DNA of 64,000 nt. Origin: Camarhynchus parvulus. Its lineage: Eukaryota; Chordata; Aves; Passeriformes; Thraupidae. Of this stretch, positions 12,401 through 25,396 are shown piece by piece. Where the stretch lies: positions 63,789,993 through 63,853,992 of the forward strand of contig NC_044573.1 in assembly GCF_901933205.1 (NCBI RefSeq). Direction: 5' to 3'. A model generated the notes under the pieces. It did no database searches. It saw only the letters and a program-made list of their open reading frames with translations, and was not told where the DNA came from. Each line of letters opens with the position of its first letter. Position 1 is the first letter of the stretch. The position numbers and the translations under genes were made by a program.

Positions 12401-14217
12401 TGAAAGTGCTGGTCTAGATGTGGTTGGACGATGTGTGTCCAACAGATGCCTGTGGAAAGTGAAAGAAGCACTCTTTGAAATGAAGTAACACATATTTATT
12501 ACTTGTAGTAAACTGTGCCGCCTCTAGTCAAGCTTCTTTCCACTGTCCATTATTGCCTATTGGTAATGTTGGGCATCAAAAGGATTTTATTGACACTCCC
12601 TAAAATAGTAGCCGGCAGCCCTCTGCTCCTGGAGCCCTGGCAGCGTGATTTGCCCTGCATTCCTTGTACTTGAGCCTCACTGGCAGCATGACACACATGG
12701 GTCTGAAAGATTATTTAACGATGTCACAAGCAAAGTGGCGGCGGCAATAAGGTCCCAACATATTGTAAAACCCATGTAGCTTTACAACTGCCTTCTTGGG
12801 ATACATGTGGGCTTCAAAGGCAGCTTCCTAACTCAGCCAGGGTGGGGAGGATGGGGCTGATGACACTCATTTTCATCCTTTGAGGTGGAGGAAGAGACAG
12901 AAGTCCAGTGGCTTTGTTTCTGTAATAAGTTTTCTTGTTCTGCTATTGGGGATGGGCAGCCAGGGATGGTACAGCTTTAGAAGTATCTTGGAAAGGCAGG
13001 TTTATCTTTTCAGGCAATAAATGGTGAGTTTGTCCAAGCATAGATTTCAAATTGGTTACCAGTTATAGGTGCATAATTGTGTTTGTATGTGGTTCATTAT
13101 AAAGATTGTTTACCCAAACTTGAAAATGTAACGTCCCAGCTGCAAGACTGGCTGCTAGAATGGCCTCTGCTGTCTTTCACAGATTGCTATGGGCTCAAAT
13201 GACATTCTGTGTTTGAGTGATGGTGAACAGGAGCTACTTACTTCCCTTCAAACACAACGCCTTTATTTTTTCCTCCCTCCAGGCAACTCACTTTTATGGA
13301 TATAGCATCCACTCCTTTAATGTGTGCAGAACACTTATGTCTTAACTGCTTGGCAAGAGAAGCATGATGGATGTAAGGGTGTATTATAGCGTTGGGTTTG
13401 GAGGTTAGCAGTTATTCTGATTCTGTTTGTTACACTTTGACTGAATATAGACTTGTGGTTGCAGTAATTCTTTGCTTTTAAAATTTTAATTAAAGGAAGT
13501 AGTTATTACTTTAGTCATTTTGAAAAGAATGCATTTGTTTTAAGGAGTTTTACAGAATAAATATGTAGTAAAAAGCAGCCTGAGCCATTCTGTCTGCCCT
13601 AGTGGGAGGTGGTGAAGGAAGTGCTAGTAGGAAAACAGCACCTGTAGATTCTCCAAATAATGTCTAGATTTTATGTCAATCAAATACTGATTCTTACAGT
13701 GCAAAATTATTTATGCTAAGATTTTAGCCAGTAACTTAATACCTGTTGAAGAACCCATGTATTTCAAAATATGATGCATACTGGTAAGAATAGCTGAAAG
13801 CCTCCTAAATTGCATGACTTGAGGTTGTAGCCAGAGGTGATCATCTACCATTGTTAAAAGCAAAGCTTGTTTGTTGTAGACAAGTTAGTTAAGGAGAAGA
13901 GAGTTTGTACTATTATTGTTCAGTATCAACTGCTCTATGTTCTGTACTCTTTGGATGCTTGTTTTTAACATACAGCTTGCCTGTTTTTTAATAGTTAAAG
14001 AGTTAAACTAATTGTCATTTCCTGTGCTGGTGGTTCTTTGGCTGAAAAAGTGCTGACTTGCTTGTAGTCATCAGTAATCTCTTGGGTGGCCAAATGTGTC
14101 TTAGAATTGTATACTGACAATGAAACAGTCTCATTGTGGTTGTGATTAGCCCAAAAACACATTCAGGCGTATTCCCTGTGATTCAAAAAGTGGCTTTTGT
14201 ACTGGCTTTTGCCATGG

Positions 14218-14580
14218 GTTAGCTTTGGCTCACTACTCAGATGCTTGCTGCTCCCAATCCTCTGTGAGACAGGAGAGAAAATAGGATGGAAAAGCTCGTG
14301 TTGAGATGAAGACAGAGAGATTGCTTGCCAGCTGCTGTCACAGGCAGAACAGACTTGGCCGTGGTGTCAGTCCATGTCAACTTCTCTTCACACTCCTTCC
14401 TTGTGCTGTTGCCCTGCTCCATCCTGGTCTCTCTAGGGCCTTACAGGGGGCATCTGACCAGAGCTCCTGCTCCTCCTACTGTGCTCCTGTTCCTGCCTCT
14501 GGGTTCGCAGGGCTGTTTCTCACACTCTTGCTCTCCCTCACTCACTGCTCATGGGGAGTGTTTTGCTCTCTCTGAACAAA
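14218..14580 (-). mobile_element. Degraded avian retroviral LTR/ERV fragment
   Basis: The segment 'tgctgctcccaatcctctg...gagacaggagagaaaat...gttgagatgaagacag' followed by a pyrimidine-rich stretch resembles a common avian ERV segment. In that segment, 'ttgagataaagacag' marks one part of the LTR read on the minus strand. The same landmark is better preserved at about 30100. No coding frame of gag, pol or env is preserved and both ends are indistinct. The family call is from memory and moderately uncertain. The GC-richer DNA up to about 14760 may belong to the same insertion. Confidence 0.45.
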
Positions 14581-17500
14581 TGCTTTCCCTGAGGCACTGC
14601 CATCATGGCAGCAGGCTCAGCTGAACCCTGCTGTGGCTGTCTTGGAGCTGTCTGGAACCGGCTGTGGCCATGGCCTGGCAGCCCCAGACACTCCTCACAC
14701 AGACCTCCCTGCAGCCTCTGCCAGCAGCTGGGCAGCTGCACTCCATAAAACATCTTCAGGAGGAAGCCATTATATTTTGATATTTCTTTTCTGGAATAAT
14801 CTAAATATAGTGTCCTGAAGTTTATTGCTGCCAGCACTGAGGGAAGGTGTCCTGAAGTATAATAAGTTCTGGCTCCTGCCTTAGGCTCCTACATGAAGTT
14901 TTTTGCTGTCTTGGGCAAGTTGAGGGGGCACTAAATGTGTCCTGTGGGACATTGCAGATCAGCTGCAGAGGCCTAGAGGTGGATGGCTGGAGAAGAGGAG
15001 GAAAAATTGCAGCAGGGAATAACTCATGTTAAATATGCTCACAAGTGTGTTAGTCCTGACACATCATGCCTCATGTTCCCAGGAACTGCTGAGCCCTGTG
15101 GAATTGCCCCTGAGGATGCTGGCTTTGCTGGGGCACTGTGCTCCACAGCATCTGGCTCGGTTGCCTGAGTGCGAACATCCTATTGATTGCACAGCCATGC
15201 TCAAGTGACCTATTTCTCTGCAGCCAGCCGTGCTGTAAATGACACTGCATCTTTCTCTTCCTCATTCCCCAGGGATCTCTGCTGGTTTTTGAGATTTGAA
15301 AGGCCCATCTGTAAAAGGAGTCAGTAACACAAAGAAAAGAGGCTGAGTTTTGAGAATTTTTTATTCTTTTTCCTTAAAGGTGTGATAGTCTCTGAAATAC
15401 AGGAAAATATGGCAGGTAACCTCCTCTTTTTGCCTGAAGGGCTGTATGCAGGTGAATTGCAGGGCATGATTTTATTTTGCAGGTAAAATAATCTAGTGAG
15501 TAGTTGCTCCCAGCTTCCTGTGTACTTGTATGCCTCCCATGTACCCACTCTAGCACTTGCTCAACCTTACAGCAAACTAAGTGGGGAAGCTGCATCAGGA
15601 AAATACTGAAGTTAAATACTGAATGAGGGATTTACAGTTGCCTGGTGTCAGGCACCTGACAGAAATCTGTCTGTTTCACTGTAGGAAACATCTATACTAT
15701 TGTTTGGAAGGTGTGGGATATTTAGAGTCAAATAGACTAGCTCTTCAATTAGCTGGTGGGCAGTGGAAAAATCTCCCGGCAAGCACAGTCTTGGTTTGCT
15801 GCTGCAGATGACATCAGGAAGTATATATTTAATCCCCAGACTTACCAGGAAGGTCAAGGAAGGTTAAGTGAGGATCAGGAAAAAGTGACATTAATTCCAT
15901 TGGACGGTGTAACTTCCACCAATTAGTGTACTCACAGGTTTAATTAAGCAAGTCCAGAATAATGGATGACGACTGAAGAGGTGGTAGGAGACTCTCAGTC
16001 TTGCTGAGGAAGAGCAGTGCAAGTTGTGTCAAGTAAAGGTCTTAACTGCCTCTTCATTTCTTAAAATACCTGAAGTACACCTAGCAAATGCAATTAAAAA
16101 AGAAAAAGATGCTTTCAACCTTCTGATACACTAGAGACCAGTGGTGTGGTATTCAGACGAGAAACATTCTTGAATGATCCTGGAGTCAGAACTGAGATTC
16201 CTTATAAGGTATCCTTATGTTTTTAATGTTTGTTTTACTCCTTTCATAGCATAGTTTCCAGATGGTGTGGAAAGCTGCAACTTTTTTAAATGCTTCAAAA
16301 CAAATTAACCTTTTTTTTTTTCAAGCCTGTCTTTCTTGTAAGATGAGGTCTTCCCTCCCGAATGCCTGCCTTCAGCATTTAGACCTTTTGTCAATTTTCA
16401 ATGCCTTGGGAGGCATTCTTATAGTTGAGAATTAGTGATTTGTATAAAAGTTCAGTGGCTAACACTGATCAAAGACCTGGTGGTTCTGTGGGTAATAAGA
16501 AAACAAAGTACGAAGTGAACTGACCTAACTAAAAGCGCAAAAAGGCATTGGAAATACCATTGCTCAAAACTTTATCATTTTTGCTACTTAGCAAAACCAA
16601 AACTAATAGTTGCAGCCTTAAATCCTTTCTATTCTCTTCATCATCTGAAATTACCAAACTGATTGAGTAGAGGCTTTTGTGTGGTTGGTAGAATTATTGT
16701 AATGTAAAGCTTTACATTGAAAGTGATTTTAGTTGTAAAGACAGAAACATAAGAAGTGCTGGTTTTGACTGAAAGTATGCTGAATAGAGATGATGGCATA
16801 TTGTGTTAAGGATTATTTTTCTAACTACTTCTTCTCAGTTTCCAGGGTATTGTCCTTCTTTACATTGAATAGGTGTGATAGGAGGCTGTAAAGCTAATTG
16901 TGGGGAAAAGTTGTGCTCTGTGACATGGGCACTGGAAGTTTGTAAGGAAAATCTCCTCATGTCTTACGTGAAGGGAGAATTTCATCCTTTCCACTGAAAT
17001 GTAACAATGTGGGAACTCCCTTACATAGTTCTGTTATTCTGTGCATCGTTTCATTAGCATGCACTAAACCTATAGCCTGGAGGCTGTTTTTGGATACTTA
17101 CTTGCACATTAAAGTAGGTCCTGTTGTGTTTATAATGCGCATTAGACCTCTTTAACAGTGCTAAGATTTTGTCCTTAATTTTTCGTACTTGAGCAAAATA
17201 TTTCAGTGAAATTTTATTTTGGGGAGGTCTCTGTCTTCTCCATTTATTTTAGTGTCAAAGATATCTTTAGAACTGATATTTGACTACAAAGAGGAGAGAA
17301 ATGATGCACTTTTCTAAAGTAAGACTGTTAGACTCTTATTTGTTCCACTTTGCAAAGTGTGGGAGCTACTTAAAACCATTTAGTATTTTTTGAGTCATTT
17401 TAGGATTACTTCACTTTTCCGCATGCACAGAGGAGATTGAATTAAGCCTTTAAACAGAGATAGAGAGAGAGAGGACAAAGGTAATTCTGTAAGAAAAATG

Positions 17501-20314
17501 TTAGCATGACTAACAGCTTGGAGAGCAACTTACCTGGTTGTGAATACTAATAAAGCTAAGCTGTAAGAAAGGGTGAAATAGATGATAGCCTATGATCATT
17601 ACATTTTTTTTGATCGGAGGATTCAGCTGATCAGCTACAAGTGCCCAGCTTTCTTAACAGACCCTAGGAACTGACTGCATGTCCTGAGGGCTTGCTGTTT
17701 AAAGTTTATGTTAACTTCAAGTATAACTTAATGTATTTATTTTCCTAGGTGTTCCCCTCTTCATACTGCAGTTGATAAACTTTCCAAGTTTAAAAGGTAG
17801 CCTTCTCCTCCGTAGTTGCTATATGGAAGTGGATGGAAACTAGGAATATAATTTTGTGTTTCCATGGGGTGAATAGTGCATTGAGTCCAAAAACAAAGAG
17901 GCAAGCCAGCATAGCAGGCATGAGGTAATAGTTGTAGTCTGTGTGCCAAACATGAAATAAGAAACATCTGCAGTTTGTATTTTGAAGTTCTGTTTTATGC
18001 AAATGTTCTGTCTGGAAGCAGAAAACTCACAGGAGTGCCTTCAACAATTGGATTGAGTTTTTGGTCTTGCTCCTGTCAGTGATGAAATGAGAGCAAACCT
18101 CTTTCTTTCCCCTCGAGGCTGGAATTTAATCATTGGTTTGATGCTAAATAACTACAGCTAAATGCTGTCTGTATATGAATTATAAAGTGTGTTATGAATT
18201 TGTGTTTGGGTTACATACTTTCTAGAGTAGAAGTCAGGGAAGGCAAAGCTCAGTATTACGTACCTGTGTCAGTTTAAGGATTTTGCCACCTTTTTAGTTA
18301 AGAGTTGACCACAACTCTCTGCTAGCTGAATGGATTTTGTCTTCCTCAGTGAAGGCAGCCAGAGATTTATGCATATCTAGCTCCAGTTTAGAATCTGCCT
18401 CAATGTGCAGTTTGGCAGTAGGATAAGCCTGGTTGCTGCTGAGCATCAGACCTGTATGTTCCCACTCCCTCCCTGGCATTGCTTCTTGTCTGACCTCTGG
18501 CTGAGCAAGCTTATAGTCCAATTAGCAGATAACCTGTTCTGTGAGCGAGGACAGTTTGTTCCTGACCCGCTTGCTGTAGACTCTGGAGTGGCAGGGCTTA
18601 TGCTGGGGAAGCAGGAGGAATGTGTGTCTGGGCAGGGTGAGCAGCCTCTGCCTAGCAGCTGACCAGTAGGTCCAATTAGCTCTGATGTCAAACAGCCTTC
18701 CCAGCTCAGACCCATTTTAGCCAGTGGCATAAGCTGGCCAGCTGGACTCTCTGATGGAAAGACAGAGCTGTTCTCCTCTTACTTTCTGTAGACTCTGGTG
18801 GGGGTTATAGAGAGTGAGCTGCCTGATGCTCATTCGTCCAATTGACTTATCATTTTTAGCTACCATTGTTCCTTTAAATGGCATATTTTCCTGCATGGGA
18901 TACCTTGTAACTTGTTGTACAGTCCTGTACACATTTGTAAAGTCATAAAAATCAGACCTTGTGAAGGTTCACTTTGAAATACTGTTTCGTGTAGAAGACA
19001 AATATTTTATAGTTGTAATTATCTATGATGAGAGATTCTACATTTAGCCACTTCTGTGGGCGGAAAAAAATCAAAACTATTTAACCTTTATTAAGGAATT
19101 TGAGAGGCCAAAGAAGCTGTAGGTTTGGTGACAATCTACTTTAAATTGAGCTCACAGGAAACTGAAGCACAAGTTTATGTTCCTTAAAATATGACCATAG
19201 CCCTTTTTTGTAAAGGCAGTTTTGATACTGCCAGTCAGGTGTATGTGTACTCTGAGGATTGTATTTTGAGTATTTTCTTCTTAAGGTTTCTTTCTTCTAC
19301 TTAAATTTTTTTCCTCTACCATTTTATGTTTTTCACTCTCTCTAGTAGGTGAATTCTTTTGCACATTAGTAATACAGAGGACAGGCATAAGCCTTTGTAT
19401 ACCAGGCAGTATTATCAGCCTTTGTAAGTCGATAAAAAGGTCTCTCTCAATATTCTTCTGTTTAAACTCTCACATTCCTATTTTTCTTCCCCTGTTTCCC
19501 TCTATATCTGTACATTTTTATCTTTTTCATGCTTAGAATTGCTCTAATCTGTTTGCAACTGGAAAGCTATGAGAACTTAGTTAAATAGCTTGCAGGCTCT
19601 GTCAAGAAAGCACACTAATAAAGGATATGAGTCCTTAGGATGAATCATGCTTCAGCTATCTGACACTGTAAAGTACTTTTGAGAAACTGAAATGAAAAAA
19701 TGAAATAGTTCAGGCTGTCATTTCATCCCACCTTACCCTGCTTTTTATTGCACTTTGATTAAACTGCATCATCCACCTACTCTCAGCTGCATTCGTGTGA
19801 GAGGAGGGACTGGGACCTTATTGTATCTTAGTTCATGGCCAGCGGGTAGAGCTTTGAGTTTCCACCACCTCCAGAGCGTTTGTAAAAAAAGGGTCCTGAA
19901 ACTGAAATCTGGCCACCTTCCCTGGAAGCATTAGAAACCTCTATTCCCAATGTTCTGCTCACCCTGGAAGAGAAAAGCTTGCATTGTAGACCTGGAACTT
20001 GTTTTGGATATCTATATTCATAAAACTTGCAATTTGTTTTGCACAAGGACCATGGAGATGAAGTGCGCCTGGGAAGTATGTGTCTAGGAGATTAGGGTTG
20101 GGATGCCATTTTTTAAACACTATTTTTGAAAGAATTTATGAAGTAGTTACTTATTGAAGTAAGTTTTTTTTTGCCTGTGTCTGGAAGGAACACTGTCATG
20201 CCAGGATCTTTTTATTGTGTCAGAATATCAGATTGAATGACTGCACTTATCATTTGTTTCACCTTAGACTGAAGGAGGCTGCTGTTGCGCCATTCTATTG
20301 CTAACTCTCAGCTT

Positions 20315-20347
20315 TTTATACAGGGCTTTTTAAAAGCCCTGTATAAA
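20315..20347. repeat. Perfect 16-bp palindrome with 1-nt centre
   Basis: The arms TTTATACAGGGCTTTT and AAAAGCCCTGTATAAA are exact reverse complements around a single T at 20331. No mismatch occurs in 16 pairs, unusual for neutral intronic DNA. It could extrude as a cruciform or form a hairpin in the CEP85L pre-mRNA. It is not flanked by anything I recognise as a transposon. Confidence 0.97.
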
Positions 20348-22794
20348 TGTGTTGAAGTGTGACATCTGCTCTTGTGTCTACTTTTGGAAAGGCTTTTTAG
20401 CATTTTGGGTTCCCCTGCCTCCATCGCCTTTTCTCACTGTGTTGTCTTTCCAGCAGTTAAAAAAAAAGAATATTATCGATGAAGGCTTGTTGTGCATGAA
20501 ACACACCCCAGAGTGAGAATTTCTTTAATCTTGTGGCAGTAATGATCTTGCAGGTATGATGGGTAAACAAACATTTTCCAACCAAAGTAAGTTTTTTCTT
20601 ACAATACAACGACTGTATCATTGAGAGACCATTTGTGGGTTTATTTGTAGACTTTTCCTAGATGTGTGATTATGCAGCCCTATGGTACAGGAGAGAAAGT
20701 AAAAGTGAGGCTATTACACCTTAAAGAACTTATTGAGAAGGGAGTGTGTAGAAGATGCAACCAGAATAAGTTCAGCAATGTCAGGGGATTATATGAGTGG
20801 ATGTGGGAGAGCTGGGTTGAAGGTGGGGTGATTTCTTTCAAAATACTGTCATGTGATCTTTGTGCATAATTAGCAGTGTTTAGGGTAAAGGTACAGATGG
20901 TGAGGGTAAACTAATTAACTGTGGCAGTGTCTTTGGGCTGAATGCTGACTCTCTTTCCTTGCAAGGGCTTCAGGCAGACTTCAGTGCCATCCTGGCGTGA
21001 AATACAATTGTACAACCTGGTCACATCCATGATGACCAGAATGAGCTTTGTGTAGTTAGTTTTGATAGTACTGTAGAGAAATCTTCTTCAGAATCCTTTG
21101 ACTGTATAAATTTGCCCTGGCTGTCATGGGTGTTTCACTTCTGGTCACAATCCATGTCAGTCATAGTGTGGAATAGAAAAATCAGTATTCTTAGTTCAGG
21201 ATGTGTCTGCTGTGAAAACCCAGTGAAGTCTTTTGCTGTTGCTTTCCATTCAGTGTCTAGGTAAAGTAACAGTATCACAGCTGTCACTTAAAATAACAAT
21301 CTTTACATTCAGGCATGTTAGAGATATTTTAGGAACCAAATGTAAAGACAGTAATATTATGTTGTGTATGTACATCACAGGGGATCTGTGCGTGCCACTG
21401 AAATTAGGCATGGTAATGATCCAGAATTAACTGTGAGTGTTTCTCACAGCAGTAGATGACAGCATTCTGTAACACAGAAAAAGATACATGTTTTTGTGGA
21501 GTGAAATTTCAACAACTGTTCCCTTTTAATAAATAATCTACTTCCTGCCCTTTATATACTTAGTTGTAAAGGGGTCTGTTTTAAATGCCTAGGCTGGAAA
21601 CAGAGGACTATGTTGGTATGTTTCACTGACCAAATTTAAGGAGACATTCAACTTTTTGTATAAACAAGGCTTCTTTTGAGATTTTTTTGTGATCTTATGT
21701 GTATGTTGTCATGTTTGTTGATGGAATTTGCAGCCTGGTAGGATGACACTACTTTTTTCTCTCCTAGTGAATTCTTTGAAAGGTAGATTTTTCTAACCCA
21801 ATAAAGAATGATCACAGACAGATGCTAATATACAATTCAGCAGCACAAATATTGATTAGAAATTTTTGCTTGCTTTTCTTACTCCACTCTGTATTTTGGG
21901 CAGATGGATGGTGGCTGTTGATTGGCAGGTTAGAGATCAAAGCAGCAGGGTGAGGCAGGTGTGCTGGCTGAGCAGTGTGGGGACTCCTGTGTATCTTCCC
22001 CTTTTACGCTTGGTTCTTTCAGTGTGGGCTGTTTGCTGTATGAAAGATTGTACATTTGCAGAGAGCTGTTCAAAAAGGAGATGGGGAGCATAGAATGGGG
22101 TGCATAGCAACTGGGGATTCCTCAGGACTTGGCTTAGAAGGTGAGTTTTTCAAATAAAGAAAGTAATATATAAATTTTTAAATAATGTCTCGGACTAATG
22201 AGATCTATAAGGTCCTATTTTATGAGTTACTTACTGTTCAGGCTTAATATTTGGGTTTGTTTCTACTATCTTGGTGCTTGTATTTGGCTGTTTATGATAC
22301 AGCTTTTCAAAGATGATTGAACTCACTTTCTCATGCAGACACTTGCATATTTGTAATGGCCTTCTCTGAAACAGAATCTCCATTAGCTCTGCAGGGTAAC
22401 ACAATTGTGTGGGTGTGCCATGAAACATCAAAAACTGCAGACTCCTGCATTATTAGCTAGCCTTTTCAGAAAAAAAAAGGAGTATGCTTAATGTCAGGGG
22501 GCAAAGAAAAAGCATTTCTTGAAGGACACACCTGGGGCTTGGTGTGGTGCCAGGCTGTCTGTGTGTAGGTGTAAAACTGAGAATAGATTACAGCAGGGTG
22601 ATTTGTGGCGCCTGTTACTTTCTCTACTCACAGTACCTGCAGAGATCCCGATGGGAATCAGTGTCTGCCCCCTCTAGTATGTTCACCCTGGTTGTTAACT
22701 GAGTCTACTTGCCCTGGGTCGTTGCATCTTTTGGGGCATATTGCAACAATTTGTTTGGAACATGAGAGACTCTTGAGATGTTTGGAACTAACTT

Positions 22795-22976
22795 GGAATG
22801 GAGGGTGGTAAAATGCTGGAAGAACCAGAGAGGCTGTGAGATCTGTGTCCTTGGAGGTGTTCAAGACTCAGCTGGATGGGGCCCTGGTAGTCTGATCTAA
22901 TTATCTTGCTTTCAGCTGAAGGTTAGAGTACGTGTCTTCTGAAAGTCCTTTCTTAAGTTACTCTCATTCTGTGGTA
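22795..22976 (+). repeat. Degraded CR1 LINE 3' fragment, sense
   Basis: The phrases 'gtccttggaggtgttcaagactcagctggatggggccctggtagtctgatc' and a final 'ctcattctgtggtat' follow the CR1 3' order in a worn form. (Each phrase is a short portion of a diverged copy.) It sits in CEP85L intron 1 on the same strand as the gene. It has no coding capacity. Confidence 0.75.
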
Positions 22977-25234
22977 TTTTTAGCTTTTATTCCTCAAAGT
23001 TCTACCAGAGTGAAAAGTAGCTCTCCCTTTTGGGCGTTTGTTTATGGATGGTTGTAGTTTCACCTGCTGAGCGTTTCTCCGAGAGATCTGAAGGGTTTGA
23101 CACTTAATACTGTCTTAATGCTACCACTACTCCATATTAAATTATCTGGTACATTTCTTTTAACACTTGTGTAACACCATAAAAGATGAAATGTCATCAA
23201 AGAGTTGTATGGTGGAAAGCAACATAATGAAGGGTGAAACTATCTATATTCCTGTTCTATAAATGTATTTTAAATGTCTCCTAAATCAGAACTGTCTCTG
23301 ATTTAATTAGCTTGGCATTCCATAAGTCAGTTTGACTCTTGCTTGAATAGCTAGATGCAGCTTGAGAGGGATGGAGTGGAATTCTTCTGGAAAGTAGCCC
23401 TGTTCAGAGGGAGGTGTGGTAAAATTACTGTTCCCAAAGCAGCCAGTGTATTAGTGAAAAATGTGCTGGATGGTAAGAGAAGAAGAAACGTCCCAGTTTC
23501 CCACTAGCTGTGTGCAAAACTGTGACACTTGAGTACATTAGATGATGACACAAGAGAGGGTGATATGAAGGATGACACCTGGAGCGGTATGCCACTGGAA
23601 TCTTGGCTGGTACCCCTTTACAGGGTGTGACTGGTGAGCCATGGGCACGTGTGTTCATGTCTGGCTCCTCTGGTCTTCCCCCTCACCCTTGGACCTGAAA
23701 GATACTCACTGGAATAGTTAAAGAGACTTCTGTAGAGGCAAAACTAAGCTTAAGGAAGAGAAGGAAATGCACCATACAAGGTATGGCTGAAGCAGAATGA
23801 AGGGGAAGGAGAACTGGGTGATTTTAAATTACAGGGAGAAAAGGTAGGCAAATGTGCTAAAGGGAAGAAGAGGCAGTAATCTCAACAGAGAATGAAGTTG
23901 AGGCAAGTGAGATGGACAGGCGCATTTAAGGCCTTCAAGAACCTACCTACAAAAAGGACTGTTTTAGATGTCATGTAACAGGTCAATAGCACATGCCACA
24001 AGCAATTTAGTGTATAAGTATTTATCATGTTCCTCAATTTTCAGCTGGCTTGGCAGGCAGCTGTCACCACTCTAGCCACTAGGTCTAGTGATTTAGCTGC
24101 TGTATGGGAACCATGTATGTATTCATGTATGGGGATTTGGGTTGTATATATACCCACATATTTAATTTTTGCATTGTTTTCTGAACTATTTAGTTTACTG
24201 GAAAACAACTACAGCTGGAAATAGCAAATGTCCTTGCAGAGGCAAATTGCTGTTACGACTTCAGATGGACACTGCTGAAAGTGTTTAAATGATCTAAAAA
24301 TAACGTCATGTAGCCCAAGAGACATTATATGTGAGCTGATGCTTCTTCATGAATCATTTCCTGCTGAAAGTGCTATACAAAGCTAAGTGCTAGAGGGGGT
24401 GTATGTATGTGATTATATATAAATGAGGAGCAGCTATGCTTTTTTCCATGGTTCATTATGTACCTGTACTGGTTCAGAATATGAATGTGGTGATCAGTAT
24501 TCTGCCTTTAAACAATGCTCAGATTTAGGTAGTGGCTATTGGAAATTGTAATGGTCTTCTGGGATTGTACGCTGAGATAAATTTTCCCCTGAGGTTGGCT
24601 GTGAGAATATGTGGCCTACTTTAAAAACTCCTTGAACAGAAGAAATAGTTGCTGCTCTGAATTGTGCTTTAAAATGTAATATTTTAATGATTATTTAAAT
24701 GAAAACAGTAACCAAAATTAAACAAACCACTAGAAGGATACATGTCTCACAAAGGCAGTTTATGTGCAGCTACATAAGGAATTACTTTAGGTATCAGTGT
24801 TGAGGATTTTATTGCTGGCTTTATCATGTAGGTCATGTGGTTTATGCCCAGCAGAAAAGGACTGTATCTCAGTGGCCAAATGTTCCACTGGTTTCTGTCC
24901 TAAAATTAATTCATTGCTTTGTATTTGAAAGCTTGCAATGCAAAATTCTGCTGTGATTTGAGGATTAGTTCTAGGACAGGAATTGTATGATAAATGTCTT
25001 GTCAAAGAGTACAAGAAAGGTTTAAAATAGTAAAAATATATGGGTTGGAATTTTGGGGAAGCTTTCATCTAGCAAAAGGATTTTACTTAACAAAAAAACC
25101 CTCTAAGACACATACACACTCTGGCTCAAGTTTTATCTATGAAACATAGGATTCAGTTTTAATCTTCACAAGTATTTTGTTGCTGATTTTTGTGTTTATC
25201 TCCAATGACAGACTTCCTGCTTTCTCTTTTGTAG

Positions 25235-25396
25235 GCTCAGATTATTCCTCAGTGGGATGGTTACCTGGTACTGAATCTCTGTGGCAGTCCTCAACAATTT
25301 CATCAAGCAGTCCAAACAATCCTGTGAGAAGACACAGCATAGCTTCTGACAGCGGGGACACTGGGATTGGTACCTCCTGTTCTGACAGTGTGGAAG
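25235..25396 (+). CDS. CEP85L: CEP85L coding exon 2
   Basis: A 162-base exon encodes residues 17-70. It begins after acceptor ...TTTTGTAG and ends at G|GTGAGT, with phase 1 at both sides. It encodes the [11 protein letters not shown] block and the very characteristic [18 protein letters not shown] motif followed by SDSVE. As recalled, that motif is nearly invariant among vertebrate CEP85L and CEP85 proteins and is what identifies the gene. The region is Ser-rich, predicted disordered, and precedes the long coiled coil. From memory, human CEP85L variants causing posterior-predominant lissencephaly cluster in this exon, so it is probably a critical interaction motif. All key residues are intact. 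Confidence 0.96.

Larger units (their letters stand above)
9462..25234 (+). other. CEP85L: CEP85L intron 1
   Basis: This is a 15.8-kb intron with donor GTAAGG at 9462 and acceptor TTTGTAG ending at 25234, preceded by the pyrimidine run tttctctttt. The first 270 bases are still CpG island. The rest is AT-rich and without supported exons. It holds an old LTR-like segment at about 14218-14580, a perfect palindrome at 20315-20347 and a degraded CR1 at about 22795-22976. A small CpG-containing, non-repetitive patch lies at about 12600-12790. Many frames of 60-100 codons occur, as expected by chance, and none has splice sites plus recognisable protein sequence. Confidence 0.85.
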
